Source: Chloroflexota bacterium (GTDB lineage Bacteria > Chloroflexota > Anaerolineae > Promineifilales > Promineifilaceae). Taken from it: 7,321 nucleotides of DNA. The translations under genes were made by a program, and so were the position numbers. How positions within the stretch are numbered: position 1 is the stretch's first letter; every line of letters begins with the position of its first letter. Below, piece by piece: positions 5,947-7,321 of this stretch. A model generated the notes under the pieces. It made no database searches. It had not been told where the DNA came from and saw nothing but the letters and a program-made list of their open reading frames with translations. The stretch covers positions 1-7,321 of the forward strand of contig JAHEEY010000233.1 of the NCBI GenBank assembly GCA_024640485.1. The letters run 5' to 3'.

Positions 5947-6312
5947 ATGGAACGAGAAGATCTGGCTCCAACTGATGAAAACTGGCTGATGGGCAAATCC
6001 CAGGTAAAGGAACTGCCTTTCCATTCAGAACTGCCGGTCGCCGGCAAGCTGATCAGCTGGTTTCGTGAGACCTGGAATAACGTTGCCGCCAAATGGTATG
6101 TGCGGCCGATGTTGGTCCAGCAGAATGAGTTCAACCGGCTGATGGTCCAGTACCTTCAGGATCTCGATGCCCGGCTGATCGCTCAGGACAGGGAACAGAC
6201 GACTGCCGTTCATGATATGGCCGAAATCACCGTTCACTTGACCCAGATGAATCATTTACTCAAATCAATAGACCAGCGGCTGGAGAAGCTGGAAGCGAGC
6301 AATTCCGAATAG
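5947..6312 (+). CDS. Uncharacterised 121-residue protein with C-terminal coiled coil
   Basis: I do not recognise a named function. The acidic N-terminus (about 1-22) leads to an amphipathic aromatic block, LPVAGKLISWFRETWNN (29-45), and AAKWYVRPMLVQQNEFNRLM (47-66). From about 60 to 117 the sequence is helical with heptad-like hydrophobic spacing and ends in IDQRLEKLEASNSE, a likely coiled coil. There is no clear membrane segment or signal peptide. The aromatic block followed by QQNEFN resembles, from memory, N-terminal segments or small proteins encoded near glycosyltransferases and methyltransferases of surface-polysaccharide clusters in Chloroflexota. It lies 67 nt after the GHL10 gene and 40 nt before the GT-C-like gene, so all three may be co-transcribed. 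AAAGGA precedes the ATG at a rather long 13 nt. Confidence 0.8.
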   Translation: MEREDLAPTDENWLMGKSQVKELPFHSELPVAGKLISWFRETWNNVAAKWYVRPMLVQQNEFNRLMVQYLQDLDARLIAQDREQTTAVHDMAEITVHLTQMNHLLKSIDQRLEKLEASNSE

Positions 6313-6352
6313 TCTCCGAAACAGCACGTCCCAATTGATCCGGATCACGCAT

Positions 6353-7321
6353 ATGCCAAGTATCAACTTCCCATCTGGGCTCACAATTCTTTTCATCGCA
6401 ATTTCCAGTGCAATTTTAGGCGGGCTGATACTGTGTCAAATAAGGGGCTGCAGGATTCTGAAAAGCGGTGACTACCTGGAAACGCTTTTTATCAGCATAA
6501 CCCTGGGCGTCTGCATTGCTGGCTGGATCGCCTTTCTATTGGCGGAATTCGGGCTTTTCTCTATCACCCGCCTGGCTATCATCTGGTCTGTCATGGTGGC
6601 CAGTCTCAGCATCAACGCCTGGCATGCGCACAAGAGGGCACTAGCCAGACAAGTAGATCCTGATGCGGAAATATCAAGTGAAGATTCGACTTGGGCGACC
6701 CCAGCATCCGGCAGGAGCATATTTCCGAACTGGCTCCAATACCCTTTTCTGGGCATCTGGTTTTTGGCTGCCTTGTGGCTCTTTTTCAGACCACACGAGT
6801 TCATCATTGGGGGGGCTGATGCCGGCGTATACATCAATTTAGGAGCCGAAATCGCCCACAATGGCAGTATCTTGATTCAAGACGAACTCTTGTCCGAACT
6901 AGATCCCTCATTGTATCCCGCATTCTTGCGTCCGATCCAGAACCCAATTGCACCCTACTACTATCTGCCAGCATTCTTTGTCATCGGGGAAGTCGCCGGA
7001 CGGCTGACACCCCAATTCTACCCTCTGCACCCAGTATGGCAGGCGGTAGCTTACAGCTTGGGCGGGACGCAGGCGGAGCTCATGTTGACCGGTCTATGGA
7101 CTCTGCTTGGCTCTTTGGCTATCTACCTGATGGTTAGGCAGATAGCAGGTTGGGAAGCAGCGGCGCTGGCATTGGCAGGGCTTTCCATCAACGCGATGCA
7201 GGTTTGGTTTGCCCGGTATCCAACCACAGAAGCGCTGTCCCAATACTTGCTCTGGGCTGGCCTTTGGAGCCTTGGAAGGTGGCTTGGTGCGAGAAAGCCT
7301 GGTCCGACAATGCCTCTCTTG
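6353..7321 (+). CDS. Polytopic membrane protein, GT-C-type glycosyltransferase-like (C-terminus beyond window)
   Basis: The frame is open from the ATG to the window edge (323 codons). Predicted membrane segments lie at about 8-29, 43-64, 70-90, 127-145, 200-220, 243-262, 266-285 and 291-311. The loop after the fourth carries FIIGGADAGVYINLGAEIAH (150-169), where the acidic residue D156 fits the conserved Asp/Glu of the first extracellular loop of GT-C enzymes (ArnT/PMT-like, lipid-linked sugar donors). A later MQVWFARYPTTEALSQYLLW block (282-301) also resembles this class. Such enzymes move sugars from polyprenyl-phosphate donors onto lipids, glycans or proteins outside the membrane. The extra N-terminal helices and the soluble 93-125 loop are not typical. 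Only a weak CGGAT precedes the ATG, and an in-frame TTG at 6335 is a possible alternative. The GT-C label is moderately supported. Confidence 0.75.
   Translation, partial: MPSINFPSGLTILFIAISSAILGGLILCQIRGCRILKSGDYLETLFISITLGVCIAGWIAFLLAEFGLFSITRLAIIWSVMVASLSINAWHAHKRALARQVDPDAEISSEDSTWATPASGRSIFPNWLQYPFLGIWFLAALWLFFRPHEFIIGGADAGVYINLGAEIAHNGSILIQDELLSELDPSLYPAFLRPIQNPIAPYYYLPAFFVIGEVAGRLTPQFYPLHPVWQAVAYSLGGTQAELMLTGLWTLLGSLAIYLMVRQIAGWEAAALALAGLSINAMQVWFARYPTTEALSQYLLWAGLWSLGRWLGARKPGPTMPLL

Noticed and set aside
6472..6861. 129-codon minus-strand open frame
   Set aside because: It is antisense to the GT-C-like membrane protein, which reads continuously with regular membrane segments.

Overview
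The window looks like a chromosomal segment of a Chloroflexota bacterium, most likely class Anaerolineae. The basis is family resemblance from memory: HAMP-GAF-GAF sensor proteins next to stand-alone receiver proteins, a secreted protein with an 'LPIVFK' segment followed by a Thr-Pro linker, and a short coiled-coil protein ahead of a GT-C-type membrane protein. No rRNA or marker gene confirms it. There are no mobile elements, tRNAs or CRISPR arrays. The DNA is gene-dense, and every gene looks intact or is simply cut by a window edge.

Layout. The left part (1-4228) is all on the minus strand. Read in the direction of transcription it holds a cytoplasmic GH13 alpha-amylase-family enzyme (4228-2774), two single-domain response regulators overlapping by 14 nt (2566-2165 and 2178-1738), and a membrane sensor with HAMP and tandem GAF domains (1513-1) whose C-terminal output part lies beyond the left edge. 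The right part (4509-7321) is all on the plus strand: an exported GHL10/DUF187-type glycoside hydrolase-like protein (4509-5879), an uncharacterised 121-residue coiled-coil protein (5947-6312), and the N-terminal 323 residues of a polytopic membrane protein resembling GT-C glycosyltransferases (6353-7321, cut by the right edge). The two blocks diverge from a 280-bp intergenic region (4229-4508) with a possible leaderless promoter for the hydrolase and a cluster of small repeats.

How the genes may work together. The sensor and the two receivers form a plausible phosphorelay module. Neither receiver has a DNA-binding domain, so the output is probably a protein-protein interaction or a phosphotransfer step. 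The amylase-like enzyme probably acts on internal malto-oligosaccharides, glycogen fragments or imported cyclodextrins. The exported hydrolase-like protein, the coiled-coil protein and the GT-C-like protein suggest envelope or surface glycan metabolism. Co-regulation of the two divergent blocks is only an inference from the shared intergenic region.

I see no clear undescribed system. The items most worth a second look are the 121-residue protein with its GT-C-like neighbour, the two-receiver module without an output domain, the possible leaderless start, and the repeat cluster in the divergent control region.
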